NCBI GenBank assembly: GCA_030268105.1
Contig: BSDZ01000088.1
Coordinates: forward strand, 56,251-120,250
Length of the DNA: 64,000 nucleotides
Reading direction: 5' to 3'
DNA from: Volvox africanus
Lineage: Eukaryota > Chlorophyta > Chlorophyceae > Chlamydomonadales > Volvocaceae
A program made the position numbers and the translations under genes. This document shows, piece by piece, positions 25,201 through 36,987 of the stretch (position 1 is the stretch's first letter; each line of letters begins with the position of its first letter). A model generated the notes under the pieces. It was given only the letters and a program-made list of their open reading frames with translations, was not told where the DNA came from and searched no databases.

Positions 25201-26644
25201 TCCGCCACTCCGACTCCAACTCCGACATTCATTACCATCACCACCACCATTACCGCCGCCAACAGCAAAAACAAAGGCCCCGCGGCTGATATTGTCTTTC
25301 CCCAACTCCTTCACTCCCTGCCCCCAGGCTTCGAGTTGGACCCTCCGCCAAGCCCTGGATTCTGCAGTCAGGAGGGGGTCCTCTTTGTGCCCATCGACCC
25401 AGCTACCGCTTGCCCAGCAGGCAACACCCAAGAGGTGCACGATCCCAATAATAGACATGCTGCCATTCGCCAAAGTCTGGTGGATGGCCTTCGACGCAAA
25501 TATGAAATCCACGGGCGCATACCCCCACGCGGCGGAAAGAGGGGCACCGCTTTATACATGGACCCTGACTCCCTTCTATTAGAGTCCTCCACGAGCGTCA
25601 ACCTATGACCGTAGCTGCTAGCCCGAGGCCACAGCAGCGGGACCGCCACGTTGCGCACCCGGATCAACTGGAATTTCTGTGCGCTGATGCCATGGTTAGA
25701 CGCCTGCTTATCCGCCGTCTTCTGGGGTGTCTTGCGCCAGTAGGCCACACCCAGGTTCTCGCAGGCGCTTGCAACCTAGGAGTGCGTGTGTTAGGCGGTG
25801 GTAGCGGTGAGATGGTGGTGTGGTGTGTATGGAAGGGGTTGCTTGGTGAGACGTATAGCTGGCGGGTGGAAGCTTCCAGCATCAAGATGAAACTTTACTG
25901 ATGTCTGGCTTAGCACGTTGGCTGCCCACCAAGAGATGCGGTGCATCACGTATTTTAGAAGATAGGTGAATGACTTTAGCTAGTGCCGGGCAGATGCGGT
26001 GGCTATTTTGCAATGATATGGCGACGGTCTCACGGACAGCAAGTACCGGTCCCCTGCGTAACGTTACCCCCTTTGGTTTATTTACCGGGGCAGCATGTCC
26101 CCCTTGGTTTATCAGACCGTTTTCCATTCAGGCTTTCCCGTTTCGTTACACTTACATCGTCGTCGATGGCGATAACCATGAAGTTCTTTACACCCGCACG
26201 CTGGCAACCGTCAATCCAAAGCTTTAGCATCCCAAACTTGCCATCAGGTGTGATGAGAGCACCATTTGACACGGCTGCCATAACTTCTTTGTTGATGCCA
26301 ATGCGGTCCTGCGCGTCATGAGCCGTTGTGCACCACTTTGTGCTCTCCAAGCTATGAAGATGGTCCAGACACCCGGTATACATGGCTGGATCTATGCAAA
26401 AAAAGGATCTATGGCACGTGAAGCAGCGACTGCCCTGCCTACCATACCCTGGTTTGGTTCCAACAGCTGTGCTTCTCTAGGTCATAAGCCTTAACAGCAC
26501 CCACTTGATTTCGTGCGTTAGACTCACCAGTACAGCTTTTAGGTCGGTACTTCCGAATTCGGAAGTATTGTATGCTGTCGCAGCTGCTGTTGAAGCTAGA
26601 ACAGCGATCACCAGTAGCCATAAGGATATAAAAATTTGCATCAT
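22294..26644 (-). CDS. RRA: GT77 arabinosyltransferase, RRA type (extensin hydroxyproline arabinosylation)
   Basis: Ten exons join in perfect phase: 26644-26528, 26308-26156, 25775-25659, 25004-24966, 24648-24605, 24385-24333, 23953-23784, 23117-22996, 22581-22489 and 22366-22294 (TGA), giving 326 residues. Plant RRA proteins are Golgi glycosyltransferases that extend arabinose chains on hydroxyproline in extensins; volvocine walls are hydroxyproline-rich glycoproteins, so the role fits. Exon 1 encodes a hydrophobic signal or anchor segment (FISLWLLVIAVLASTAAATA). Then come EVMAAVSNGALITPDGKFGM, VIAIDDD, SNHGISAQKF, YSVLLSDVDIVTLQNPFDHL with the DVD metal-binding motif, DEDVESLSDGYDEPTAYG, LNSGLFYIRP, a WDQAVFNMEIWF block, FMNSKRLFKTIR and VMVHVNYHPDKFQRM. 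It is compact for the family. It diverges from FAP133 over a 500-base spacer. Confidence 0.93.
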
Positions 26645-27143
26645 ATCTTATACTTCGATACTAATAAAAAGGAGCGTTAATGAATCACTCGGGTAAACAG
26701 AGTCGCAGAAGATCAATGCAGCAAGGTAAATATTTCCACTATGTGACGGGCCATACATCAACAAGCCTAGAAAACATTGTCACCTTATACCGGTATAGCA
26801 TTCTTTAGGCTAAGAACTCCATGTCCGAGGCTCCGGACCTTCAGTGCTCCGAGCGTGGCTCGATGCCGTATCACGGAGGCCTTTTAGCCCCTCCTATTCC
26901 AGCAAAAGCTATTTTTGTACAGTTACTTCTTCCTATGATTACGTATGGCCTCCGATCCATACCCCATAATAACAATGCTGTTTACGTGCCCCTTCGAGTA
27001 AACTTCAGCCGTGCAAAACGCGACAAGACCTATTTGCTCTTGTAGAAGAATTGTATTTAGTTAAAACTTAATATAATATCCATGATGGAGTGACGCAACA
27101 ATAGCAAGTTAAACTGGCTGCATTTCTCCCCTTGCACGAGAAA
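26645..27143. promoter_or_regulatory. Divergent intergenic spacer between RRA and FAP133
   Basis: A 499-base spacer separates two ATG codons pointing outwards, so it must hold both 5' UTRs and promoters. It is AT-richer than the coding flanks. The 74-codon frame at 26821-27045 has no recognisable motif. Confidence 0.7.
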
Positions 27144-30100
27144 ATGACAGGCGTACCCCCCGACTTTGTTGACTTGATTCCAGGGGACGCTAAAGTGCGT
27201 AATACTTTAAAGACAGCGCGATTTGGGTTCGCCAAGCGATCAACTTGGCAATATCACATGCGCCGCAGGTGGACGTGCCTAGCACGTGGCGGGACGTCAT
27301 CGTTGGCAACAACACCGTTAGCACGGAGACACCTCCACTGAAGTCTCAGGAAGTCACCACGCAAACGGGCAGCCGGGACAACAACGGCACACAAACCGAT
27401 GATGGCGGTCGGCCGGCGTCCCCCACAAAGCTAAAGGCGTCAGGTCTAGCAGACTTCGTTAAGAAGTAAGCCTCTACCTGTGTCTCATCCCGCGTGACCG
27501 CAGCAAACAACCATATGCTGTACGGCACTCCCATGCATTCCTCAGCCTGTCTCTTGCACACCACCACCATCGTTCTATTCTCGTGTCTCCAGAGGCACTT
27601 TCCCCCTCTGCCCCTCTATCTCCAGCCTGTTTCTGCGCACACCTCCCTCGAGTTTCCTCGTGCGACCCAAATCGCTGCGATACTGATCATGCGCCCGCTG
27701 CCTTGCCCGTGGCCCCTGACTGATCCGCGCCTTCATACGCGATCAGGGTTGAGGACATGGTAACAGGGGAGCTGATAAAAGCAACTGAGGAGGCGGAAGT
27801 TTTGGAGCCCTTCACGCGCGCTGCGGACGATGAGCAGGTCCGTGCGTACGCGTCCATAGGAGGGAGGCAGCCAGGCAGGGCGGTGCCAAGGAGGGCACCG
27901 TCCCCATGGGCGGGTACACGGGCCCACACGTGCGAATCTCGGATTTATTAGCAAGACAAAACCGTACGGCTGGTACACGTACGAAGAAGCTTAGTCCCCA
28001 CGGGGCTTACCACGGCGCCGCACGTCTCCCGCTGGATTGTGGGTCGTATGCTTAGATCCTCAGGCTGCTTCACATCTCAAGGATGGAAGACAGGCAGCCG
28101 CTGGAGTTTTGAGCTGATCTAGTATCAGCGGCAAGCTTCTTATCAACTGTATGTGCTTCGGCGACGGGGGCAAAGGGTTTGGCCGTTATCTCTTGGCCTG
28201 GAACTGCGAGGTGCTCGTGTCGCATATGCAGGGTGTGATGCCTTCCCATGACTGCCCATCCTGCCGATATGTAAGATGTTCGGGGTCTCCGTGCTCATTG
28301 CTTATCCCCTCCCTGGACTTCGCTCAGATCCCGATCTGCGGCGTAAACACGCGGTTGGCTCTAAACGACCGTAAATAGGTAGACGCGTGTCTTAGGGTTT
28401 AGCTGCTCACATTGGACCTCCCTGCACCGGGACTGTTGCGCAGGAGCCAGCTACCTGCGTGCAATATCTGTCGCCTTTCCAACCCGATGACTCGGCAGTC
28501 GCGGATCTCAACGCCACAAGTACCCAGATCAATAAGCACAAGCTTGTGGTTACGAGTTTGTCGTGGAGCAGTACGGGGCAGACTATCGCGGCATCGTACG
28601 GCAGGTACGGCTGTGGGGGCGGTGAAACGAACGGCACATTAAGTGTACCTGGTTGGCCGTCCCGAACTGTATTTCCCTGAACCTCGCCTCCCCTGGCCAG
28701 CCTCCGATTCCGCAATCCAAAGCAAATGCAAGTAGGTTTTCAGACTTACAAAATAAAGGCTACAGGACGATTCTTGTTGCTATATGCTTCTTGTTGCTTC
28801 TTTTCGTGACGTTTTCATCTTGTCTCCTTTTCGTCCGAACTGGCAGAGGTGATAACTGGGTGCGCGCAGCCGCTTTTGAATTCATCCTGGCCATGTTGCA
28901 TTGCACTGTGTTCATCGACACGGCCATGTACTACAGGTACGACATTGTTGGCTGGTGTACATTTCCCGGCGCACTGTGCACGTGGAACCTGGCTCGTGAG
29001 GAGATCAATTCCGTCCGACCAGACCAGCGCATCGACACGGATACCTGCTTGATGAGCTGCGCCTTCCACCCAACCCACCCGGTGCGTGTGCTGGCGCGCT
29101 GATCGGGGGACAGGGCCCCTGTGACCAGCCAAACAATTCTTACTTCCCTATTAGCCACCCAGGCCATCAAACAGACGAGGGCAAGGACAGCGGGGGAGGA
29201 GGACAAGGAGGCAGAAGCTGGTCTTTCGGGGTGGGCTGGGATATAAATCGAGTTTAGCTCCGCGCCTGGTGTGTGTAGTGTTGTACCTTGTAGCGCGTGG
29301 AGTGGAGGATGAGGATGAGTGTGATTGGGATCCCGGGGATAGGGCCCCAAGGGTTACGATGTTTGCGACCGTGTGGGCTTGGAATGGTGTTTTAATGGAA
29401 GACGACCTGCAGGAAACTCGGTAGGCGTTGGAAACGTGGACATGCGATCATGAACTCGGCCGATGGACCACTGGCGGTAACTTGCCAAAGTGCCGCAGCT
29501 CGACAGTCCCCTCCGCCTCACACCGGCTTGTAAACCGTCTCTATTGCGCTATTCCTTCGGTCCAATCGTACCGCAGTTTTGAATGTTAAGTAAAGCTGCT
29601 TTACAGCTGCTGATTGGTGTTGGCATCGAGTCCCCTAACCGCTGGTCGTCCCCGGGCAGCGCGCCCTTCATCTCCCATCACATCTCGTGTGCGACTTCAA
29701 CTCCTCCTGACGACGGATAGCCGCTCTCTACCACCTTTCAACCTTGCGACAGGCCCTCATAGCCGGAGGCACCTTCAACGGCGAGCTGTACGTTTGGGAT
29801 CTCAGTCTGGATGGCGACCTGCAGAGGGGCCGCTCGGACGTGCTGTTGGATGTACGTCACATGGAGCCCATCCTCAACATCACGTGGCAGTACAACCTGA
29901 CGGGTAAGTGGGGACCCGCCCCGAACACCTTATTGTGGCTTGGCGGGGGCCCCCTGGGGCGTAGACATGGGCTCGGCTGCCTCTGTTAGGGTGTAGCCCA
30001 GGGTGTGATGGATCGGTACGAGGTGCGGGTGTAGGAAAACACGCGGACGAAAGGAGGCGGGAGAGTCCTGACTGTAGCTCCAGTCAACGACAGTATTGCG

Positions 30101-32812
30101 CCCCGGTCTGTAACGGCGGCAACGCCATGATCGTACATGAACGTCAGCGCTAAGCGCGATTTTAACTCCTATTTCTTTGAGCTCATGTAGCGCTCGTGTT
30201 TTGGAGTGACTTGTTACTGCATTTCACATCGAGCCATCAGCCGTCTCCATGACCCTGTCGCACCGCAGACGCCGCCAAGTACGGCACGAAGGATAAGGCT
30301 TACCGGCTAGTGACGCTGGGGGCGGATGGCCGCGTGCTGACGTGGCTCTGGCACAAGCTTGAGGCGCCTATCTACGGGTACGGTTGGCCTCAGAGAAGTC
30401 CAGTGTGCCAGCCGGAAAATGTGGAGCGCGAAAGGGGAGGGGTGCGAAGATCATAAAAGTATGGCATGACTCGGTATCATGTAAAAGTTCATGATTGGCG
30501 TAGGTTTACGTGGGTATGCGTTGATACATGGACGGCCTTGATCGCGCACGTGGAATGGGTATGTTTCCATACCCGGCGATGCATCAGTTATTGGACCAAT
30601 CCGCCTTGGCCTCCCCCTGGACCTTGGCACCCCGTTGAGCACCCTTCCATGGCGTCGCCTCTGCGCCTCGCCCGTCCCGCTGCACTTCCCTGGCGCATTG
30701 GTCCGCTTGTTGTCTGGTGGCGGGGCCCGGGTTGTGTACGTGCCCCTGGATTAACCATTTTGCCTAAGTCGCCGCCACTGCTGAATTTCTGGTGCTCGCA
30801 CTCGTCTCGATTTCCGCAGCTATCAGCTGCTTTTTCCGCAGCCCGGCATCGACCGGCGCTTCGTGTGGGGTGGCGCCTGCATGTGCTTTCAGCGTGAGCC
30901 GCGCGGCGTGTCGACGGCCAGCGGTGGGCCCGGGATCGGGGGCGAGGCAGCGGGCACTTTCCTCGTGGGAACTGAGGGCGGCAAGATCTTCAAGTGTTAT
31001 AACGACGCCAACGACACAAATACGAAGGCGAGCGGCCAGCGACCAAGTGCTCCTCAGGGGGCATCTTGGCCGTTAGGGGGCGAAAACCAAACCAAGCAGC
31101 TGGGATTGCAGGACAAGCACCTGGCCGCGCTGGGGCTCGCATTCAAACTTGTTGCATAGAGATACTGCAGCTTTTTTGTTGATGTTCGTCCGAGCGATGT
31201 GTGTTGCATGTTAAGAGCGTTTGCCGCTTTCGCGGGGTTGAGCATTCCAGGAACCATGACAGTAACACAGTTGATGGGGGGACCCATGCCTAGGTGAGTG
31301 ATAGCAGCCGGGCAACCCTGTCTTACCCTGTCGCACTGTTCCCGACTGCGCAGGAGTTCAGTCGGGCGGTGGCTGCGGGTGAGCGTGTGGAGCTGCGCAC
31401 CCCCGTGCGGGATGCGGGCTACACGGCTCATTCGGGCGCGGTGTTCGGATTGGATTGTTCGCCGTTTCAGGTGCGGCTGAAGCAGCGCGGCACGTTTGGG
31501 CGACGGAAAAAGGGGCCGCGGAATCCGCGCCAGGGGTGACGATTGGGGAAGTGCTTTGGGTTATTCCAACTTTTACACGGTCTACGATGTGATGGAACAC
31601 AGCCTGTGTCTCACCTGCCAGCAATGCCGGGAGCGGCTTTCCCGAAGGGCTGAGGGCCTTATGGGGCCTCCGTCCGCACGACGTCAGTCTTGTGTAGTTT
31701 AGCTCGTCCCTCCCCTAGTCCCTTCGGTGTCTCCCCCTAACCTGGCTCGTTGGCTTCGAACCCGGTTTCTGTCCGCCCCTTGTCCCATGCATGCCTGCAG
31801 CGCGAGCTCTTCCTTACCTCCTCCACGGACGGCAGCATACGGTTGTACTCATCTCTCTGCATGCAGCCGTTGCTACACCTGGAGCCCACATCCTCCTACC
31901 TGTTTGCAGTGCAATGGAGTCCCTTCAGGCCGCTTGTTTTTGCGGCAGCAGCCGGTGAGTGTTGGTTGGCAGGCTAGCAAGCAGCGCGAGATCGTTCATA
32001 TATGTGAAGTAAGGCGGCAAGCTAGCACGTACATGTTGCTTCGTGAACGCTTAAGCGTAGCGTAGGGGATGAGGAGCCAATTGAACGCACGGGTACGGTG
32101 CGCTGGGCTGCTGCGAGGAGGCCGTGCATCGGACCACAGTCTGCTGCTTTTAAGGGCTTCTGCATAATCCACCCGCGTTACACGTAGTCACACCTTAACT
32201 CTATGTATGTGTATCCACCGCTTGCCTCCCAATCCCGCCATCTCTCTACCCGCTAACCCACCCCACCCCGACCCGTGCCGCTGCTGCTGCTGCTGCAGCT
32301 GACGGTTGTGTATACATGTACGACCTGGTGCGCAATCATGAGGTTGTGCGCCCCGTGCTGACACTAGACACGAACGGTATACACAAGCCGGTGTATGCAC
32401 TGGCCTTCAACCCGCGAAAGCCCGACCTTCTGGCCACGGGGGATGCGACGGGTATCCAGGTGCTCCGCTCCTGGGAGGGCAGGATGAAAATTTAGGAGGG
32501 AAGAATGTAAAATGTTATCCAAGCCCTACAGATAGGCCGCGCACGGGATTGTAGGTACACTGAGCAGGGAACGAAATCTTGAAGTGGAGTCTATTGAGGG
32601 CCAGAAGGTACTTCAAAGCCAGGCCATACCAGCTTCCTAGAGGTGTTTTGGAGGCACACCGTCACCTCCTCTCCTGCTTGATACTGCCACTGCAGGTTTG
32701 GCGCTTACCGTCCTCGCTGACGGCTGTGCGGCGCGGCGAGGAGACCCTCCTGGCCAAGGTAGCGATGACTGACGATGTGCAGGAGATGATGCGAGCACGG
32801 CGACGACAGTGA
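27144..32812 (+). CDS. FAP133: Dynein-2 (retrograde IFT) intermediate chain, WDR34/FAP133 type
   Basis: Twelve exons join in phase: 27144-27194, 27269-27465, 27747-27837, 28444-28604, 28937-29081, 29753-29903, 30269-30377, 30820-31027, 31354-31470, 31801-31954, 32299-32459, 32696-32812, giving 553 residues. The product is an intermediate chain of the cytoplasmic dynein that drives retrograde intraflagellar transport. The N-terminal third carries two TQT motifs (EVTTQTGS and NGTQTDDG), the usual docking site for light chain LC8, then a helical VEDMVTGELIKATEEAEVL. WD repeats follow: SLSWSSTGQTIAASYGR with LCTWNL; SCAFHPTHP with GELYVWDL; LVTLGADGRVLTWLW; SGAVFGLDCSP with DGSIRLY; LFAVQWSPFRP with GCVYMYDL; YALAFNPRKPDLLATGD with GIQVWRL. 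The intron after 31027 uses a GC donor (AAG then GCGAGC), the only phase-consistent option seen. Length and architecture match Chlamydomonas FAP133. Confidence 0.94.
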
Positions 32813-35800
32813 CGCACTTGGTCCTAACGGCCACGACTGAACGGCTGACAACGATAGTTACGGTCACTGTAGCAATGGCGTGGCCTGATGACCCCGCCGT
32901 TGCATCGTGAACTCTGGTTTAGCAGCCCTTGCCGCAGCGTGGTGGTGTGGAGTCCGCCATTCCGTTTGGAGTGGGATGCGGGCGAATCATGAAAGACCCG
33001 AGCCGCGCGACGTAGGTCCGCAGGTTTGGGTGTGGTTCCTCTACCTTTTCCGAGTACATACAAGGCGTTGCAGGGGCTTGCTAGGCGCAAGTCCATGCAT
33101 CGTTTACATCGTGGGCAACGCATCCCTGGGCATGATGACGGGCAGTGAGCACTGCACCGCCTGGCAGCAGGAGGAACGAAGGATATAGATTGGGGGCGGA
33201 TGGACTGTTAAGCGGGCTGGCGTACAAGGCTGAAGGACGCCGTGCGTGGTGCGGATTAAGTTTTTGTGTTGGGTAATTAACTCCCAGTTGACAGATGATG
33301 ATCGCGCGTTTTAGAGCATGCATCTTAAGCTCCAGTGCCCCGTGGCAGACCCGCGAGCGGTTTGGGCTCCCGCTCCTTACTAAATATCGTGAAGGGATGA
33401 CCGAATAATGCGTGCACGATGTGCGGCGATTACGCTGACCATGCATGTGCCTCCCTATTTCCCACATGAAGCCGCGCGAAGCAAGTGTTATCTACAGCGA
33501 TAGTGGGCGCGTATTTAAGGGGTGTGCCGACCGCCACGTATATATACATAATATGTTTTCTTCTGCGGCGAGCGGGAGTCCCGATGTGTGCCCTCCATGT
33601 GATGACGAAGTAATTGGCAGCAGCTAGCCAAGCACTGTGGATACGTTGATACTTTGTGCCCGTTCACAATCTGAAATTTGCAACCAATCGTAGGATCATC
33701 GCCATTGGGCGCCATAGCATACAGATATGTGTCTGTGAGATTGCTATCCTGTAAAGGAGCAGGGCAGCAAAGAGAACGGAATGGTCTTTTGGGAGTGGTC
33801 CTGTCCAAATGTCTAGTAGACAGGGTCATTACGTATACACACGAAGGTCTTGCGGTAAATCCCGGTATGGTAGCTTGGAGAAGGAGCAATGCATAATGTT
33901 GTCACCGATGTTAAAGATGCAGCCTGACGGCGGAGGCGTCAGGAAAAGGCAATGATTCTTAGTAGCCCGGAAATTAGAGAGAAGAGTAGCATGGCGATTA
34001 CAAGTAGCCTTACGTGAGACGGTGTGTTACGGGACCTCAACATAAGTCACGCAAGCCGGTAGGAGAGCAATAGAACAGTGCGCATCAAGTAGATGGCACC
34101 TAACAATTATATAACTTAACGGAGGAGGCTGCAGGAGGACCCTGGAGAAGTCTTCATGTTGCGCCCTGGGACAGTTTTAGATAATGGCTGTCACTCGTGA
34201 CTTGCTTGCTGGCACTCCGGATGCTCCCCTAGTCCCTGACCCGAAGACAGCTGCCATTTCAAGTGTAACTAATCCCCCAGAGTCCCTTCCCTCATCTGCA
34301 GTATACTGCTTTTATTCCGGATATCCCCCAAAGTCCCCAGGGTCCTCTCCTTGCTACGACCCACGCCGGCCAACCCCCCAGTCCCCAGACCCATACCGAA
34401 GACTGCGGCTACTCTGGCTGTTAACCCCGACCCCTTGGAATCCTATTCCTCCCCGAAAGCCTCCTAGCTCCCTTCAGCCACTCTGCCAGAAACCCGGGTC
34501 AACCCAACAGTTCCATTCTTTCCGCATCGATAACTGCTGCCATTCCGGCCTCGCTCACAGAAGCCCCAGGGTCCTATCCTTTACACCCCTGGGAACGATG
34601 CCACCCTGGTGTCTCTCATTGCTTTCCCGACCCTTTTCAACCATCTCTTTTTGTGTGCAAAATATGTACATTCATCGAGGGAAGAATCATTGTAAAGTCT
34701 GTTAGGGCATTCATAGGCTGTCTATGTTTATCATCCAGTTGAGAGGCGCTGTATCCTTGCTTCGGTCTCGTGAATGCTTTCAGTCAGCTGGTTTTCAACA
34801 AATTTCAACAGGTCTTGGAAAATAAAGTTTAATTAATAAAAATTGTGCTCCATTATTGTTTTTTATTTTCTGAGTGCGTTTGTCACTGTCGAATATGCAT
34901 ATGCGGGATCCTCCTAATCTGCTGCTCCTGCTCTCTGCGGCAGCGGGCAGGAGAGAGGGCAAGGGCGGGCAGAGCGGGCAAAATTATGGTCCCTGCCTCA
35001 GCACGAACATGAATTTCCTCGAGCACTTGACGTTGAAAAGTAGTGTTGCCACCGACATTAATTTTAGGCCTTAGGTAGCAACAAACTAACATTGTTAAGC
35101 AAGCTCAGACAATAATGTCAGCCTATCGAACGCAAGTCGTGGTGCACGGGCACGGCTCGCGTTCGGTTACGTTTCCGTTTCATCCACTTAAGTATTTTTG
35201 AAGACATACATTATTGAAGACACATAATTTATGGAACATAAATTATCACAAAGACTTCACGCAATTGAACATAAAGCATTCCGGATACGACGCTTGGCCT
35301 GCTTACATAGACCTGCATTATCATCATGTCCCGAAGGAGAGAAGTTCGTTCAGGAGCCCCTTCAGAAGCAAGCGCCTCTCGAAGCAACTTCACGCCGCTC
35401 AAAGCCATTATACATGACGACACTGCATCAGCGCACTGCTGCTTGTTGCGCACGTACCGCCCCAAAACTCGCTCCCTCATCATTGGCCATCACCCCCTCA
35501 ACGGTCCTGCCGCACCGGTCTTCAAATGTCCTCCCATTGCACTGACGCTTATGGTGGTGTTCATCCCGAAGTCCAAATATTGCCGATCGTTCGCTTCTTC
35601 CCCACCCATCATCGAGAAGATGGACGGTATAACATGGACCGCTGCGGCATCACGTGGGGGACCTGAGTGGTGCACCTTCAGGCATACATCACCTCCACCA
35701 TGCCTACGAAAGCTCCAGCCTAAGGCTGTTCGACCAGAAGGTTTGAAGCAGGGGAAGATAAGCTACCAGGCGGCCCCGCCCGGCCTGTTGCCACCCCCCC

Positions 35801-36189
35801 GGTTCGCTGCCGGTGAGGCGGCCTGCTTCCATGAGCAGCTCTATCGAGAAGAAGGGTCGTGCGCGAAGAGCAATAAACTCGACCCCTGGCACACCGACAA
35901 ACGTGTCCCTGCCTGCTTAGGGTTACTAAGCGGTGATATGAGTCTTTTATTGTCTCACTTCCAGCTGCGAGCCCTGTGGTGCCCCCCATGCGTGCACCAG
36001 GCCGATAGCAGACAGGGCGGCGGATCTCGCCGGGCGAGCAGACCTCGAGGGAAAATACCCCAAGTGAATTATTGTTTGACATCAGGATCCAGGATCCAGT
36101 ATCATCATATACTATCTATCCAGAATGCATCCGTCGCTTACTGCTGCGGCGGCATGAGGCGACATCCTCGCGCGGCTACAGGGATTTTG
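32813..36189. other. Intergenic stretch with no confident gene, probably old transposon debris
   Basis: No exon structure or family motif was found in 3.4 kb behind FAP133. The open frame 34184-34705 is rich in Pro and Ser and consists of degenerate short repeats of CCCxxAGTCC type, so it is unlikely to be a gene. The long plus frame that ends at 36249 becomes recognisable only in its last 20 codons, as a Ty3/gypsy integrase fragment. Confidence 0.5.
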
Positions 36190-36470
36190 GATAAATCCAA
36201 GCGGGATGTGACCTTTTTGGAGGGGCAATTGGTGTTGCTGAGGCACTAAAGAACCTACGCTCTTTTGCTGAGGGCTCACGAAAACGTTTGCCCCGTTGGA
36301 TTGGTCCGTATCCCGTCGTGCGCATGGTCGAGAATGTAGCTGTGGAGCTTGCTTTGCCCGCTGATATGTCTATTCACCCTACGTTCCATATGTCCCTTGT
36401 ACGTCCCTTTTTGGGGGAGGACACGGGGGGAATCCGTACGGTAGCTCACTATGCGTCGTACAGCGACTGA
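36190..36470 (+). pseudogene. Ty3/gypsy integrase C-terminal remnant
   Basis: Two overlapping frames encode the end of a gypsy-type integrase: DKSKRDVTFLEGQLVLLR to a stop at 36247-36249, and from about 36240 in another frame KNLRSFAEGSRKRLPRWIGP, then VENVAVELALPADMSIHP and FHMSLVRPFLGED. The PRWIGPYPVV and IHPTFHMSLVRPF blocks are typical of the region preceding a chromodomain in gypsy polyproteins. A single-base shift separates the two halves. No reverse transcriptase, protease or LTR of this element was found nearby, so it is a fragment. The copia element begins about 260 bases downstream. Confidence 0.8.
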
Positions 36471-36736
36471 AGTTGTGCACTACCCTGTCGCAGTATGGGT
36501 GAGCAACGCGGTGAACGGGCGGGAATGTCGCAGAGGCGGTGTTCCTCATTAAAGATGAGTTGTCGCTTCCTCTGCCCCGCCGTGAGGGAAGCTTTCCAAG
36601 GCAGCGGGCTCATGCGGCATTTCTTCCCTCCTACCTGCTCTTTGTCTGTTGTTGCACTGTGAGGTCTCGGGCCTGGAGATTGCTGCCGGGCGCCTTTCAC
36701 GATAGTTGCCAATACGCCGCGGAGATGATTTGCCAT

Positions 36737-36898
36737 TGTTGGAATTTGGCTTTACGAGTTCGGTCAGACTTGCCTTTATGATGTTTTTGGTTAGAAGTCG
36801 TTTGTGTACGACTGACTATATCGGTCTCTTGTTCCTTGCCTTGAGAGCCTAGAATCTCTTGTAACATGTAAGCGATAATACACACGAAAAGTCCAATA
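36737..36898 (+). repeat. 5' LTR of copia element
   Basis: A 162-base LTR that begins TGTTGG and ends CCAATA, placed by comparison with the 3' copy and by the GCCAT duplications. The TA end departs from the usual TG...CA. Confidence 0.95.
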
Positions 36899-36987
36899 GG
36901 TTATGAGCCCCGCGCAACGGCGCGTCTAGGTGAATCCTGATTATCCAAAAAGTCGGCCGCACGAGGTGGTAGCGACGATAGGACAGG

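Noticed and set aside
34184..34705. 173-codon Pro/Ser-rich frame
   Set aside because: It is built from decayed short repeats, shows no splice context and resembles no family.
35326..36249. 307-codon plus-strand frame as an independent gene
   Set aside because: Only the last 20 codons show similarity (gypsy integrase); the rest looks random and antisense frames of similar length exist.
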